A stretch of DNA of 64,000 nucleotides, taken from positions 55,767,985 through 55,831,984 of the forward strand of contig OY755252.1 of the NCBI GenBank assembly GCA_963576725.1. Reading direction: 5' to 3'. Below the pieces are notes generated by a model that did not search any database, was not told the DNA's origin, and saw only the letters and a program-made list of their open reading frames with translations. The stretch comes from Azorinus chamasolen. Lineage: Eukaryota > Mollusca > Bivalvia > Cardiida > Solecurtidae. Of the stretch, positions 11,642 to 19,540 are shown one piece after another. Position 1 is the first letter of the stretch. Every line of letters starts with the position of its first letter. The position numbers and the translations under genes are program-made.

Positions 11642-14600
11642 CCCTCCTCCTCCTACTCAGGAACTTACTTATTACTGGTATCATATACCTGATAGAATAA
11701 CCGTTACTGATATCATCATCATCTTCCTGATATCATCATCAACAACAACATCATCATCATCATCTTCATCACAATCCCTAGTATCGCCATTATTTTCTTG
11801 ATAATATCATCATTACTGAATCCTCATTATCGTCTTCCACATATCATCATTCAAGGCATCATAATCATCGTTTTCCTAAAATTATCATCATCGTCTTCCC
11901 TGGATCAAATTTAAAACGCGTGATCATCATCATCATCATCATCATCATCATCGTAAATGTCGTCTTCCTAAAACCATCATCATCTTCTTGGCATTTATCA
12001 TAAACCTGTGCCATAACCATCTTCATCCATCATCTTCTCGTCCACCATCTTCATGCATATGACATAGGCTATATAACGTTTTCTTTACCACGATCCCTTG
12101 AATTACGTTTTACACGATATTTACTGTATTTATAGTGTTTCAAATAAAACGACTTATTTACATAGTAAAACCTCACTAATGCGACCACCTAAAAGAGGTT
12201 TAATTATGGGTGCTAGATGCAGGTGGTAGCTTAATGCAGGACGAAAGTAATGCAGAAAGCTCCTCTAGGAGCTTTCTGCATTACTTTTGCCCTGCATTAA
12301 GCAACCACCTGCTTATAAAGACACACATGTTTATTCATTAATTGGTCGCATTAGAGGGGTTCTTCTGTATTTGCAAACATAGTAGACAATTATCAGACAT
12401 GTCCCGCAGGAGCTGTTTAGTTTCGTTTGCTTACGGAATTCTACAGTTTCTTCCATTGCCACCATTTTTGTCTTCTTATGTCATAATAAGCATTTAGCTA
12501 ATTAATAGATCTATTCACAAAACCGTTAATACTTACATACATACTACATGTACAATAAAGTTAAGGGTAACCAACCCGTTCGATCACATTCTCGTTGATT
12601 CATTCACTTGAATGTATGAACATTCATTCAACCCTTTAGCCTGCTATGGGCGGATGAGTGAATACCTATGCAAACAGTTTGGATCCAGATGAGACGCCGA
12701 GTAACTCGGCGTCTCATCAGGATCCAAACTGGTTAACACCCGGATTGCATTTTGGTAGACACAATGATTATAGCTTGAATTTTGAAAAGTAGTAGGTGAA
12801 AATTTCTGTAAAAATAATTTGCTCAGCAGGCTAAAGGTTTAGGAACTACTGGTTATGGTTACCTAATCTACTCATCCCCTACTCGTTCATTCGTTTACAT
12901 TTCATATTTCAGATCCGTATCTACATCGGACTTTACTACTATTTCATTGCTGACTTCATGCGCGTGTTCCCAGAGAAACAAATATTAGTCCTGAAACTGG
13001 AAGACTATTCTTTAAACATGGCTGAAAACATGAAGAAAGTGTTTGCCTTCCTTGAAATAGGTAAGAATCATTATGACGGCTGACAACTGACAGAAAGGCT
13101 TGCAACGGAATTAGGTTATACAGCAATGACCACTAAATAAGCATAATTCTGGATTGTTATGCCCCCGCCGTTAGGTATCAACCATTTTCAGAATATAGTT
13201 ACGCTTGTCCGTCCGTACGTCTGTACGTACGTCCGAAATTTCCGTCAAGGACTTCTTGGCTCGTGTAATAAGGTGGACTGGTTTGATATTTGGTCTGAAG
13301 CATTAATATAGTGAGTTGTAACGTGTCTCCCCTTTTCAGGTCTGTCGTCCATCTACTTCCTGTTTGCCGACACTTTGATTAAATTTTGGTGATTGTTTAA
13401 TGACAAAAAATTTCGTCGGAGATTTCTTCGCTGGTTTGATATTTGGGCTGAAGCATACTTATAGTGACTTGTACCGTGTCTCCCATTTACTTCCTGTTTG
13501 CCGGCGGGGGTATCCGTGTCCCATGGACGCATTTTCTTTTATTTAAAAAGGTAGTAGCTTAATACTGGACCAAACTTATACAGATAGCGCCTAAAGGAGC
13601 TTTCTGCATGGCTTTAACCCGAATTAAACCGTTCCCTCATATTGACGTCTTTTGATGCCCCTGAAAAGTCATTCTTTTGAAACAATTGTGATAAACAGAG
13701 CGAAGGGGCAAATGCACTATAACGCTCTTATACACTTGGAAATAAGATTTGTTCCTGTACATGAAAATATGATTTGTTCCTACTCATGGAAATTATATTT
13801 GCCCCTGCACATGCAAATTAAATTTGTTTCCTCATACGAAAATTAAATTTGTTCCTGCACGTCATGGAAAATATATTTATTCCTACAAAATGAAATTTAG
13901 TCGTGTTCCTACACATGAAATCAGAGATGTTATTACACATTAAATCAGATTTGTACTATGTACATATTTGGCCTATGTAAACAGTGTAGACTCAGATCAA
14001 ACGGACCTCACTGATCTTCGATGTTTGTTTCACAGGCTCCAAAGATAGTATTGGCAAAATGAATTTTTTCAGCGGTACTCCTACACAAAGATATTAGATT
14101 TGTTCCCACACATACAATATAGTTATTTTACCCATGAAACATATTTGTTCCTACTCATGAAACCTAGATTTGTTCCTACTCATGTTAAATAACATTTGTT
14201 CCTAAACATGGAAATAAGATGTGTTACTACCAACGGAAATTAGATTTGTTCCTAGATATTGAAATTAGATTTACTAAATGGAAGTATGTTTTGATATAAA
14301 TTAGATTTGTTCATAACATATACCTGGGGTTGGGTCCAATACTATTTTACCTTCAAAAGCATTAAACAATGTTTAACCCTTCGCTTGCTGAATTTTAAAA
14401 TACATTTCTCCTTCTTAACCCATGCCCTGCTGTATAATTACATATATCTTCACTGTGTACAAGTATTGCGCTGTGCAATCACTGCTGTGGAGTGCACTGG
14501 TTGCACAATCAACTTGTAAATAGTGCAGACCCTGACGAGACAGCTCCTGCAGGAGCTGTCTCATCTGGATCTTCACTATTAACAGGTAGGTATATTGACG

Positions 14601-15338
14601 TGAATAGCAAGCGAAGGGTTAAGTTTCTTTCATTTGTTACATAATCAGTTTCAGAGTATCAAGCTGTTTGGATCCAAATGAGACTCTGAGTTTCGGCCAC
14701 TCATCTGGATCCAAACTGTTTGCAGTGTTCATCTCAAGTTCGTCACGTGGATTGCAGTTTTGACAGGTTTGCTCCCAACCCTCGATATGTACAATAGTGT
14801 TCTTTCTTGCATGCCATTATAAATAGCAAGCTAATAAACCCTTTCATCCATGAATATTTATGTAAAAATAATGAGGTAATGAATATCAATTACAATAATT
14901 TGTTATAACAGCACATGGACACAGTGAAATTTTGGCCATCGCAGAAACTGTAGAATCACATCTATAATATATCATAAGCAAACAGAGCAGACCCTGATCA
15001 GGCGGTTCCTATAGGAGCTGTCTGGTTTGGGTCTACTCTGTTTTTTCAAAGGCGTAGAAAGGTGTATTTATGGAGTAAAGGGTTAATATCTATACATAAA
15101 CATTATTTCTTACATGAATATTCATATGGTGTAAAGGGTCAATGGCTATGTTTCAGCTCCGCTGGGCCCAGAGGAGATGGAATCGCTTGTCCACGATCAC
15201 AAGACGCGCAATGCCAAAAGCAAATCAGCTCAGAAAGTAGGGGCCATGATGTCCGAAACACGAGAACTTTTACATGAATTTTATAAACCGCACAATAAAA
15301 AGCTTGAGCATATGTTAAACAAAAAACTATGGGACTAA
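4556..15338 (+). CDS. CHST15: Carbohydrate sulfotransferase 15-like (GalNAc 4-sulfate 6-O-sulfotransferase), 5' end incomplete
   Basis: The exons are 4556-4825, 5832-6030, 7576-7692, 10119-10275, 11313-11463, 12913-13060 and 15157-15338. They join in phase to 407 residues ending LNKKLWD-stop. Family knowledge: this Golgi type II enzyme moves sulfate from PAPS to the C6 of GalNAc-4-sulfate in chondroitin/dermatan sulfate. Seen: a basic RWRRRRR stretch then one hydrophobic membrane segment (about residues 12-30), a short stem with possible N-glycosylation sites, the 5'-phosphosulfate loop PKSGTTDL (about 123), GDCSASTMWDN (about 196), and the 3'-phosphate motif ILRNPIDRLYSDY (about 243). The C-terminus ETRELLHEFYKPHNKKLE is typical of the family. 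The ATG must lie in an upstream exon not identified: the first recognised exon begins at an acceptor, and its only near ATG (4566) is out of frame. A related CHST family member is the main alternative. Confidence 0.9.
4840..5045. repeat. Degenerate GAGTCGAAAT-rich stretch
   Basis: In the first recognised intron, words such as GAATCGAATT, GAGTCGAAAT and GAGTTGAAATC recur irregularly over about 200 bp. No clean period. Probably an old, decayed short tandem repeat. Confidence 0.5.
5090..5270. mobile_element. P5 hairpin MITE
   Basis: This is a near-perfect palindrome (about 5136-5230) with arms TGACCACTCTTTAGAATCGT and tip CTCGAAGAG. It is extended outward by GGATGCGTAC (5096) and its partner GTACGCATC (5251). 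The right end GCATCTTTGTTTTACTG reads CAGTAAAACAAAGATGC on the other strand, a pogo-like terminus. The left end has decayed. It lies in the first recognised sulfotransferase intron. Confidence 0.65.
5480..5600. repeat. CA/GACA-rich simple repeat
   Basis: ACACAGACACACAGAGAGAC and related dinucleotide-rich sequence continue for about 120 bp. Confidence 0.8.
5615..5730 (-). mobile_element. T-A2 fragment
   Basis: GTAGAAACTGTAGAATCAGA precedes GCAAACAGAGCAGACCCTGA and an opposing CTGTCTGGTCTAGATTTACT. This is the hairpin plus the beginning of the tail in reverse. It stops about 100 bp before the next exon. Confidence 0.6.
5832..6030 (+). CDS. CHST15: CHST15-like exon b: 5'-PAPS loop
   Basis: The acceptor is TTAAAAG (5831); the donor is TTCT|GTGAGT. 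It encodes GPFKYLENYKNPC...YFYLAGSPKSGTTDL and continues to PKETHWLTRKRF. Canonical family members have PKxGTT, so the phosphate-binding Lys, Gly and both Thr are kept. It ends in phase 1. Confidence 0.9.
6091..6391. mobile_element. P2 pogo-type MITE, intact with TA duplication
   Basis: CAGTTGAACTTCGATATCTC at the left and its inverted partner ending AAGTTCAACTG at the right are flanked by TA (6089-6090, 6392-6393). The internal hairpin pairs CTTAATACAGGTCTAAAGTA with its complement. The loop here has shrunk to GCTTTCAGC, without the usual CTCCTATAGGAG tip. Confidence 0.85.
6400..7095 (+). mobile_element. P4-like MITE with a large terminal satellite
   Basis: The hairpin part (about 6430-6525) pairs CATGCAGGGTGAAAGTCATG with its complement. 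Between about 6550 and 7085 there are more than 20 TTCGGATTAGCGAGGTAAC-like units, about 24 bp each in the regular part (6650-6765). The array ends GGATTAGCGAATTTTTACTGTACA, exactly where a P element should end. The array is therefore an expansion of the element's own subterminal sequence. Both lie in the intron before exon c. Confidence 0.7.
7225..7500. mobile_element. Two T-B hairpin fragments
   Basis: CAGTTTGGATTCTGATGAGA with an opposing CGTCTGGGCCAAAACTGTTT lies at 7232-7290. GCAAACAGCTTGGATCCAGA with an opposing TCAGGATCCAATCTGTTTGA lies at 7410-7482. No clear TTAA ends. Confidence 0.55.
7576..7692 (+). CDS. CHST15: CHST15-like exon c
   Basis: The acceptor is TTTCATTTCAG; the donor is GTAG|GTAAGA. 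It encodes YNARQKTYPTIDDYVRKFD then AAKDIKASGDSSYHPKIV. The incoming phase 1 and outgoing phase 1 both match their neighbours. This is a moderately conserved region between the two PAPS motifs. Confidence 0.85.
7755..7822. repeat. TG dinucleotide and G-tract
   Basis: A TGTGTGTGTG run passes into about 18 consecutive G, then GTGCGTGCGTTTGTGCGTG. It separates exon c from its decayed copy. Confidence 0.85.
7828..7960 (+). pseudogene. Decayed tandem copy of CHST15-like exon c
   Basis: From CAACAGAAGATCCAATAATT to the downstream CTACAGTGTGCCGATGTGCG, this stretch parallels exon c plus its donor-side intron (GACAGAAAACC...; CTACAGTGAGTAGATGTGCG) about 240-248 bp earlier. The copy has a deletion near the start, a one-base insertion in ATTGACCGACTAT that shifts the frame, and GTAGGTAAGA altered to ATAGGCCACG, so the donor is gone. 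It reads as a local duplication that lost function. Confidence 0.8.
8018..9011. mobile_element. 994-bp hAT-like long-TIR element with 8-bp target duplication
   Basis: The element begins CACAGGGGTCTGGACCGC and ends GCGGTCCAGACCGCTGTG, with inverted arms of about 370 bp (8018-8390 against 8645-9011). GGTCCGAG flanks both sides (8010-8017 and 9012-9019), an 8-bp duplication as expected for hAT elements. The centre (about 8390-8645) shows no transposase or other long frame. The family assignment is inference from duplication length and terminus. Confidence 0.85.
9012..9310 (+). repeat. Interspersed host repeat with T-E hairpin, split by the hAT-like element
   Basis: The hairpin CCATTGTGATAAATAGAGCA / complement with tip TTTGCTCCTATAGGAGCAAA lies at 9062-9125, and GGGAATGGGTTAA closes the T-E end at 9182. 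Flanks on both sides (CTCCCCCGGGAAAAGT before; CTTACATGACAAGACTTCTA after) recur at 22100-22410 and 56195-56420. T-E is therefore part of, or always inserted in, a longer repeat. The portion left of 8010 is the other half. Confidence 0.65.
9460..9560 (+). mobile_element. T-A fragment
   Basis: CACTTTCCCGCATTTCCAAA and CAGAGTAGACCCAGATCAGA, followed by a shortened right arm TGCTCTGATCTGTATGC. Confidence 0.5.
9560..9710 (+). mobile_element. T-B fragment
   Basis: GCAAACAGTTTGCAACCAGA and GTCTCATCAGGATCCAAACT form the diverged hairpin. AATAAAGCAGACATGAAATAG recalls the T-B tail. Confidence 0.5.
9725..9980 (+). mobile_element. T-A2 copy
   Basis: The head is CGCCCTTTCCCTCACACAAA, the hairpin GGTAGACCCAGATCAGACTT / GAGCCGTCTGATCAGGGTCT, and the tail TATGAATATTCTTCAATGAA. 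Terminal TTAA sites are mutated. Confidence 0.65.
10119..10275 (+). CDS. CHST15: CHST15-like exon d: 3'-PAPS site begins
   Basis: The acceptor is TGTTTTAG; the donor is GACAG|GTAGGT. It encodes GDCSASTMWDN, then DFIHHLNPKSKIIVILRNPI. It ends in phase 2 and splits the Arg of the RxxxxR segment with exon e. Confidence 0.9.
10326..10648. mobile_element. P2 MITE, aged copy
   Basis: GCACTTCGATATCCAGAATT and GCATATCAAAGTGCGACTTA are the diverged ends. The hairpin contains GGGTCCTATAGGAGCTTTCA at its tip. Confidence 0.65.
10650..10765 (+). mobile_element. P1 fragment
   Basis: TTAAAACCTCTTTTGATAAG, CGACCACC and TTTAATGCAGGACAAAAGTT correspond to the left end and arm of P1. The right arm is missing. 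Confidence 0.55.
10812..10880. mobile_element. T-B hairpin fragment
   Basis: TTTTGAATCCAGATGAGAGG and CTCATCCGGATTCAAACTGT oppose each other around GCCGAGTAACTCG. Confidence 0.6.
11018..11225. mobile_element. P5 compound palindrome with iterated arms
   Basis: The P5 arm (TTTCTCCACCAAACCCTATG; TGACCACTCTTTAGAATCGT) appears in alternating direct and inverted copies: left arm cut short, right arm, left arm cut again at TCGAAGG, then a complete hairpin. Four or five arm segments share near-identical sequence. The single-hairpin relative is at 5090-5270. Confidence 0.8.
11313..11463 (+). CDS. CHST15: CHST15-like exon e
   Basis: The acceptor is TTTCTCCTTCAG; the donor is AAGATG|GTAGGT. It starts with the last base of the split Arg, giving RLYSDYLYFTNKNKTAIDF and completing the 3'-phosphate-binding motif. 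It continues to QRHCSLFRPTEKM and ends in phase 0. Confidence 0.9.
11580..12050. repeat. ATC/CAT trinucleotide-rich region
   Basis: Pure runs are at about 11590-11641, 11746-11765 and 11922-11952. Irregular CATCATC words occur between them, over nearly 500 bp of intron. Confidence 0.85.
12162..12369. mobile_element. P1 pogo-type MITE
   Basis: The left end TAGTAAAACCTCACTAATGC and right end GCATTAGAGGGGTTCTTCTG are inverted repeats. The hairpin pairs CTTAATGCAGGACGAAAGTA with TACTTTTGCCCTGCATTAAG around AAGCTCCTCTAGGAGCTT. A first base or two of the terminus have changed. Confidence 0.8.
12370..12530 (+). mobile_element. T-A2 fragment
   Basis: TTTGCAAACATAGTAGACAA and CTTACGGAATTCTACAGTTT, with a tail resembling T-A2. 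It abuts the preceding P1 copy. Confidence 0.5.
12628..12843 (+). mobile_element. T-B family MITE, variant ends
   Basis: AACCCTTTAGCCTGCTATGG on the left and AGCAGGCTAAAGGTTT on the right are inverted repeats. The hairpin (about 12664-12728) pairs CAGTTTGGATCCAGATGAGA with TCTCATCAGGATCCAAACTG around GCCGAGTAACTCGGC. TTAA sites are mutated. Confidence 0.75.
12913..13060 (+). CDS. CHST15: CHST15-like exon f
   Basis: The acceptor is CATATTTCAG; the donor is AAATAG|GTAAGA. It encodes IRIYIGLYYYFIADFMRVFP, then KQILVLKLEDYS and MKKVFAFLEI. The LxLEDY stretch is a standard feature of this sulfotransferase family. It ends in phase 1. Confidence 0.9.
13160..13545. repeat. Bivalve interspersed repeat with ACGTCCGT-rich part
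   Basis: GCTTGTCCGTCCGTACGTCT, then two or three diverged copies of GGTTTGATATTTGGTCTGAAGCA and TACTTCCTGTTTGCCG, ending GGGTATCCGTGTCCCATGGA. I know this ending from many bivalve repeats. No coding frame. Confidence 0.55.
13548..13725 (+). mobile_element. P1 remnant followed by T-E remnant
   Basis: GGTAGTAGCTTAATACTGGA to AGGAGCTTTCTGCATGGCTT is a P1 hairpin remnant (13550-13620). GTTCCCTCATATTGACGTCT to ATTGTGATAAACAGAGCGAA is the left part of T-E (13630-13705). Confidence 0.55.
13735..14315. repeat. Tandem repeat, ~25-bp unit (TTTGTTCCTACACATGAAAT)
   Basis: About twenty degenerate units with spacing near 25 bp, broken around 13960-14075 by unrelated sequence containing a T-A-like GTGTAGACTCAGATCAAACG word. 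Confidence 0.8.
14373..14622 (+). mobile_element. T-G family TTAA-MITE with 17-bp perfect ends
   Basis: TTAACCCTTCGCTTGCT and AGCAAGCGAAGGGTTAA are perfect inverted ends including both TTAA sites. Total length is 250 bp. The hairpin (about 14523-14575) has arms GCAGACCCTGACGAGACAGC / GCTGTCTCATCTGGATCTTC with tip CTCCTGCAGGAG. It is clearly related to the T-A hairpin, though here it sits near the right end. Confidence 0.9.
14660..14745. mobile_element. T-B hairpin fragment
   Basis: GCTGTTTGGATCCAAATGAG and CTCATCTGGATCCAAACTGT around TCTGAGTTTCGGCCA. Confidence 0.6.
14834..15086 (-). mobile_element. T-A2 copy, reverse
   Basis: ATAAACCCTTTCATCCATGA opens and TATGGAGTAAAGGGTTAA closes it (TTAA 15083-15086). 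The hairpin pairs GCAAACAGAGCAGACCCTGA with GTTTGGGTCTACTCTGTT around GTTCCTATAGGAGC. Its right edge is only 70 bp before the last sulfotransferase exon. Confidence 0.8.
15157..15338 (+). CDS. CHST15: CHST15-like exon g: C-terminus and stop
   Basis: The acceptor is GGCTATGTTTCAG. The frame entered from exon f gives APLGPEEMESLVHDHKTRNA and runs to LNKKLWD, then TAA at 15336-15338. The acidic start and the ETRELLHEFYKPHNKKLE ending match the usual end of this family. No clear polyadenylation signal was recognised downstream. Confidence 0.9.
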
Positions 15339-15344
15339 CTCTCT

Positions 15345-15550
15345 GTCGATTGAATATTTATGTAAAAATAATTATAGCATGACTGTTAATGAGATTAATT
15401 ATATATGGATACGTGATTTTGTTCAACACGTTAGAAGATTTGTATTATTCCATAAGCAAACAGAACAGACTTACAGAGTCATCGGATCTGTGTCTATTCT
15501 GTTTGCAAAGGCGTACACATGTGTGTTTGTATGTCAGAGAATTGACGACT
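15345..15550 (-). mobile_element. T-A2 copy, reverse, diverged
   Basis: TTGAATATTTATGTAAAAAT, CCATAAGCAAACAGAACAGA and GTCTATTCTGTTTGCAAAGG outline the tail and hairpin. Ends are not clear. Confidence 0.55.
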
Positions 15551-15579
15551 TTGCAAATTGAGAATACATTGTACATGTA

Positions 15580-16284
15580 TAGTAAAACCTCTTTATAACG
15601 AACACTAATTTGTGTTAATTATTTGGTATTTAGGGCAGGTGGCCGCTGAAAGCAAGGTGAAAGTAAAGCAGAACGCTCCTACAGAAGCGTTCTGTTTTAC
15701 TTTCATCTTGCTTTAAAGAGGAAGTCCCTACAATGATCGCATATGTTCAATAATATCATAAAACTTGGTATTTGTTATGTTCTATCATTATTATGAAGGT
15801 TCCCAATTTGAACTTATATCGAAAAATGCTCCTGTGATACAAATAAACCGATGTCATCAATACTGATAATTTTTGTTCTACAACACAATATTATCGGCCT
15901 TTTCCGTTAAATTCTTCCGCGTTTTGCCGATGATCACCCGATCCCTCCATTGTTTACGTAATAGCTTTCTCGGAAATGGTCGGAGAATTGCGAATAGGGC
16001 GAACAGTTACGAAACTAAAACCCAACCCGAATAAAACTGAAACATCGGGGAGTAAAACCGGGATCGGCGATATCAAACACATGGATGTTTTGTCATTATA
16101 AACGGTAATTGGATGGGGCTTTTTGCGATATACTACTTTTCAGCATATAAACAAATGAGTTTTGTACATTTTAAGTGTTTAGGAAACGCGTCAAATGTAG
16201 GGACATCCCCTTTAAGCAGCCACCTGCCTTTAACACAAAATACTTGATGTAATTTAGTGGCCATTATAGAGAGGTTTTACATGT
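15580..16284. mobile_element. P3 pogo-type MITE interrupted by a second element
   Basis: The left part runs from AGTAAAACCTCTTTATAACG through a hairpin with tip CGCTCCTACAGAAGCG to CTTGCTTTAA. The right part resumes at TTAAGCAGCCACCTGCC and ends ATTATAGAGAGGTTTTACATG. Removing the 495-bp insert plus one TTAA restores the normal P3 order. Confidence 0.8.
15717..16211. mobile_element. 495-bp TTAA element nested in P3
   Basis: The ends are AGAGGAAGTCCCTACA and TGTAGGGACATCCCCT, inverted copies differing at two sites. TTAA flanks both (15713-15716, 16212-16215). The interior has GATCACCCGATCC-like moderately GC-rich sequence but no frame of note. It is a different family from the T elements: it lacks the CCC terminus and has no hairpin. 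Confidence 0.8.
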
Positions 16285-16299
16285 ACAAGATAAGATCGC

Positions 16300-16620
16300 T
16301 CTTGTAGGATTTCGATATCTTCAACTTCAAGTGACCATACAAATTACTACGAGATAACACAGGTTTGTGACATCCGATGTCTAATCTGCACAATTTCTCA
16401 AATTTACAGCTTAATGCAGGTCTAAAGTAATGCTAAAAACTCCTGTAGGAGCTTCCAGTATTACTTTAGACCTGCATAACGCGGTCACATGTATTCCTAG
16501 ATATGCGTAATGATACATTTTAGAGCAATTCTGTATTGTAAATTTTGGAAGGAACGGGCTTTTAGTTCGAGTTATCTCGAAGGTCGAGTTATCCGAGTCT
16601 GAGATATCGAAGTTTAACTG
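16300..16620. mobile_element. P2 pogo-type MITE
   Basis: The right end GAGATATCGAAGTTTAACTG|TA is well kept; the left end TTTCGATATCTTCAACTTCA is diverged. The hairpin pairs CTTAATGCAGGTCTAAAGTA with TACTTTAGACCTGCATAACG around AACTCCTGTAGGAGCTT. Confidence 0.7.
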
Positions 16621-16769
16621 TATACATCTATTCCTTTGTTCATATGCCATTATTTAAAAAAGGTTAATTAGTATATGATCGTTATATTTTACATGAATGT
16701 TAGTTACATTAAAGTGTGTTTAACCCTTCTACCCCTTATTATTAACGTCATACATTACGTAATTAGTCC

Positions 16770-17165
16770 CTCACCGGTTACCGATTGGGGGACTATAGGT
16801 TTGCTCGATTCCGTCTGTCCGTCCGTCTGTCCGTCCGTCTGCAACGCTTTGTGTCCGGGTCACATCTCCTACAAGGGTAGGCTAAATTCATTTTTACTTT
16901 ACACATGGAACAAGCATGGTGAAAGGAAGTGTCATGCACAAGCGCCACAACTCTACCATTCATATTTTGGAGTATTTCCCTTTTTCATATTTCCCTGTCC
17001 GGACACTAACTCTTTATCTACTAGTTCAATTGATTTGAAACTTCACATATGGAACAAGCATCACGAGAGAAAGTGTCATGCCCAAGCGCCTAACTCTAGC
17101 ATCAATATTTTTGAAGTTATTCCTCCTTTTTCATATTGTTTTTCTTATTATTTTTACAAATAATA
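16770..17165 (+). repeat. Interspersed repeat with (GTCC)n-like tract
   Basis: GGGGGACTATAGGTTTGCTC is followed by a GTCTGTCCGTCCGTCTGTCC tract. Two diverged copies of CATGGAACAAGCATGGTGAAAGGAAGTGTCATGCACAAGCGCC-like sequence then follow (16902 and 17046). The 162-codon open frame across it follows the repeat and shows no domain. Confidence 0.55.
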
Positions 17166-17289
17166 TTCAAATTGGTCATGTATATACTATGGTCAACTAC
17201 ACCATGGTTTTGCGGTTTGGAGGAGTTTTTTAATCCGGTGTTGGACTCATGCATTGCATAGCGATGCAACATTAACTTGCTGAATATGC

Positions 17290-17475
17290 CATACTTTTCC
17301 TCATATAAACGCTTTTTGTAGCCTTTGCAAACAGAGCAGACCCAGATCAGACGGTTCCTGTTCAGGGTCTGCTCCATTTGCTTATTGAATTTTAATAGTC
17401 AGTTAATAAATATTCATGTTGTCATTTTGATGTCATCATCTTTTACAAGAATATTCAAAAAGTTAAAATTCATCA
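17290..17475 (+). mobile_element. T-A2 copy, shortened
   Basis: TTTTCCTCATATAAACGCTT, CAGAGCAGACCCAGATCAGA, then GTTCAGGGTCTGCTCCATTT. The hairpin tip is deleted to GGTTCCTGTTCAGG. The tail ends ACAAGAATATTCAAAAAGTT. Confidence 0.65.
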
Positions 17476-17609
17476 AAGTTCCAGTGTGCTGCCAAATGGT
17501 TAATATCAAATGTTTTTACTTTGAATTAGTTTGAACATTTTATTGTATATTATAAACATTCATTTTTGGAAATGAAACTGATTTCGATTTGCTAAAAAAT
17601 CAGTCAATA

Positions 17610-17865
17610 CAGTTGAACTTCGATATCTCGAACTCGGATAACTCGAACTTTCGAGAAAACTCTAAGTAAAAGTTCAGTCATTCCAAAATTTACAATGCAA
17701 AATTGTTAAAAATGTATCACTACGCATATATTTAGTAACACATGAAACAGCCCAATGCAGGTCGAAAGTAATGCTAAAAGCTCCTGCTGGAGCTTTCATC
17801 ATTACTTTCGAACTGCATTAGGCTGTGATAACAAGAAACTCTAAGTTTTGTAGTTTTATTTGAAA
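17610..17865 (+). mobile_element. P2 MITE, 3' truncated
   Basis: CAGTTGAACTTCGATATCTC starts right after TA (17608-17609). The hairpin pairs CCAATGCAGGTCGAAAGTAA with TTACTTTCGAACTGCATTAG around AGCTCCTGCTGGAGCT. The right terminus is absent. Confidence 0.75.
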
Positions 17866-17984
17866 TTTACATGTATCGCACAACGTTAAAACCGTTCGAA
17901 GCAGGCGAAACTTGACACAGACGAGAATTAATTAGTTTCATGAGAAATGATAAAAATTGGGGAAAAAATGGACAGTAGAATCCC

Positions 17985-18235
17985 TTATTGTGACCACTTA
18001 CTGAATAAACATAGCTGTGTAGGAGCACATTTGTTTCGGAGCACATTTGTCTTACGTAAGACGGGTGCGGTCGCATTTGTCTCACGTAAGACAAATACGA
18101 CCTCAACTGTCTCAACAAAAACACACAGTTGTGTTACAGATGTGCTCCGATCAAATTTTTTAAGGGACAAGAAAGCACAATTGTCCCGCGTAATTTTTTA
18201 CAAAATACAAGCACATTTGTTACATATTTTTCAAT
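17985..18235. repeat. Palindrome-rich repeat (GAGCACATTTGTCTCACG type)
   Basis: GAGCACATTTGTTTCGGAGC, CATTTGTCTCACGTAAGACA and the inverse GATGTGCTCCGATC alternate. Related sequence sits at 20420-20560, next to P1-like material there too. Possibly an insertion or expansion within a P1 relative; the exact nature is unclear. Confidence 0.5.
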
Positions 18236-18469
18236 GGTAGAAAAAAACTCTTAGAATCGAGGTTCGCCGTTTTATCTCATGTGAAGTGTAATTATCAATA
18301 GGTCTGCTAATGCTTTTCTATATAAATTCTTAAACCTTAAAACTGTAGTGGAACTATTAATTGCGAAATCTCTAATTCAAGAAGTTTGATTGGCTGAACC
18401 TTAAGGTGTACACCGAAACATACGGAATCCTGTTAGTGTCATATGGAATACCGTGCCTCGCATCCTTTT

Positions 18470-19540
18470 ATGTCTGAGGTGGCCGATACAAGTGCTGGAT
18501 GAAGTCATTGTTTTCCCATTGCGATAGGTCCGACAAAAACATGGACTTCAGTTAACTTCAGAATTATATGCGGCCAAAAATTCAGCAGTCCGAGAAAGAA
18601 TCCGCAGCCAGAAAGGCTGGATGACGTCAGTGTTTTACCCACTCATGAAAATAAATCTGACAAAAACACGGACTTCAACTTGAGACAAATGCGGCTAAAA
18701 ATTCGGCAGCCCCGAGAAAAAAATCTGCAGTCGAAAAAGTTGGATGAATTTTTCCCCTTAGCCATAGGTTCGACAAAAGCACGGGCTTCAAAAATTTATG
18801 CGGCCAAAAATCGGCAGCCCCGAGAAAAAATCCGCAGCCGGAAAAGCTGGAAAAAGTTCGTGTTTTTCCCTTAACCATAGGTCTGACTAAAGCATAGACT
18901 TCAGACATATATGCGGCCAAAAATTCGACAGCCCCGAGAAAACTAACGCAGACGGAAAAGTTGGATGAAGTCCATGTTTTTCCCAAAGCCATAGGCCAAC
19001 AAAAACACGGACTTCAGAAAAACAGTTGACCGAAAATTCGGCAGCCCCGAGAAAGAATCCGCAGCTGGAAAAGCTGGATAAAGTCCGTGTTTTTCCCTTA
19101 ACCATATGTCCAACAAAAGCACGGACTTTAGACATATATGCGGCCAAATATTCGGCAGCCCCGAGAAAACATCCGCAGCCGGAAAAGTTGGATGAAGTCC
19201 GTGTTTTTCCTTAGCCATAGGTCCGACAAAATCACTAACTTCAGACATATATGCGGCCAAAAATACGGCAGCCCCGAAGAAACTACCGCAGACGGAAAAA
19301 TTGGACGAAGTCCATGTTTTTCCTAAAGTCATAGGCTTATAAGAATTTCAGAAAAGACTTCAGAAATGTATGTGGCCGTGTTTTTTCCAAGTGTCATAGG
19401 TCCGGAAAAAAACACCGACTTCAACTTCAGAATTATGCGCGGTCGAAATTCGGCATCCACAAGAAAAAATCCGAAGCCAAAAAGCTGGATGAAGTCTGTG
19501 CTTTTCCCAAAGTCATAGGCTTACATAGGCTTAAAACGCT
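18470..19540. repeat. Satellite, ~113-bp unit
   Basis: Eight to ten units carry the landmark ATTCGGCAGCCCCGAGAAA at about 18577, 18697, 18806, 18919, 19032, 19147 and 19259, i.e. 109-120 bp apart. Each unit also has GCCGGAAAAGCTGGATGAAG, GTCCGTGTTTTTCCC and ACGGACTTCAGACATATATG. It is more GC-rich than its surroundings. Open frames on both strands run through it because of the repeat. Confidence 0.9.

Noticed and set aside
16675..17163. 162-codon open frame
   Set aside because: It runs through the GTCC tract and duplicated noncoding repeat; no domain and no splice context.
18675..19332. Open frames on both strands over the 113-bp satellite
   Set aside because: Overlapping frames on both strands of a tandem repeat; composition, not selection, explains them.
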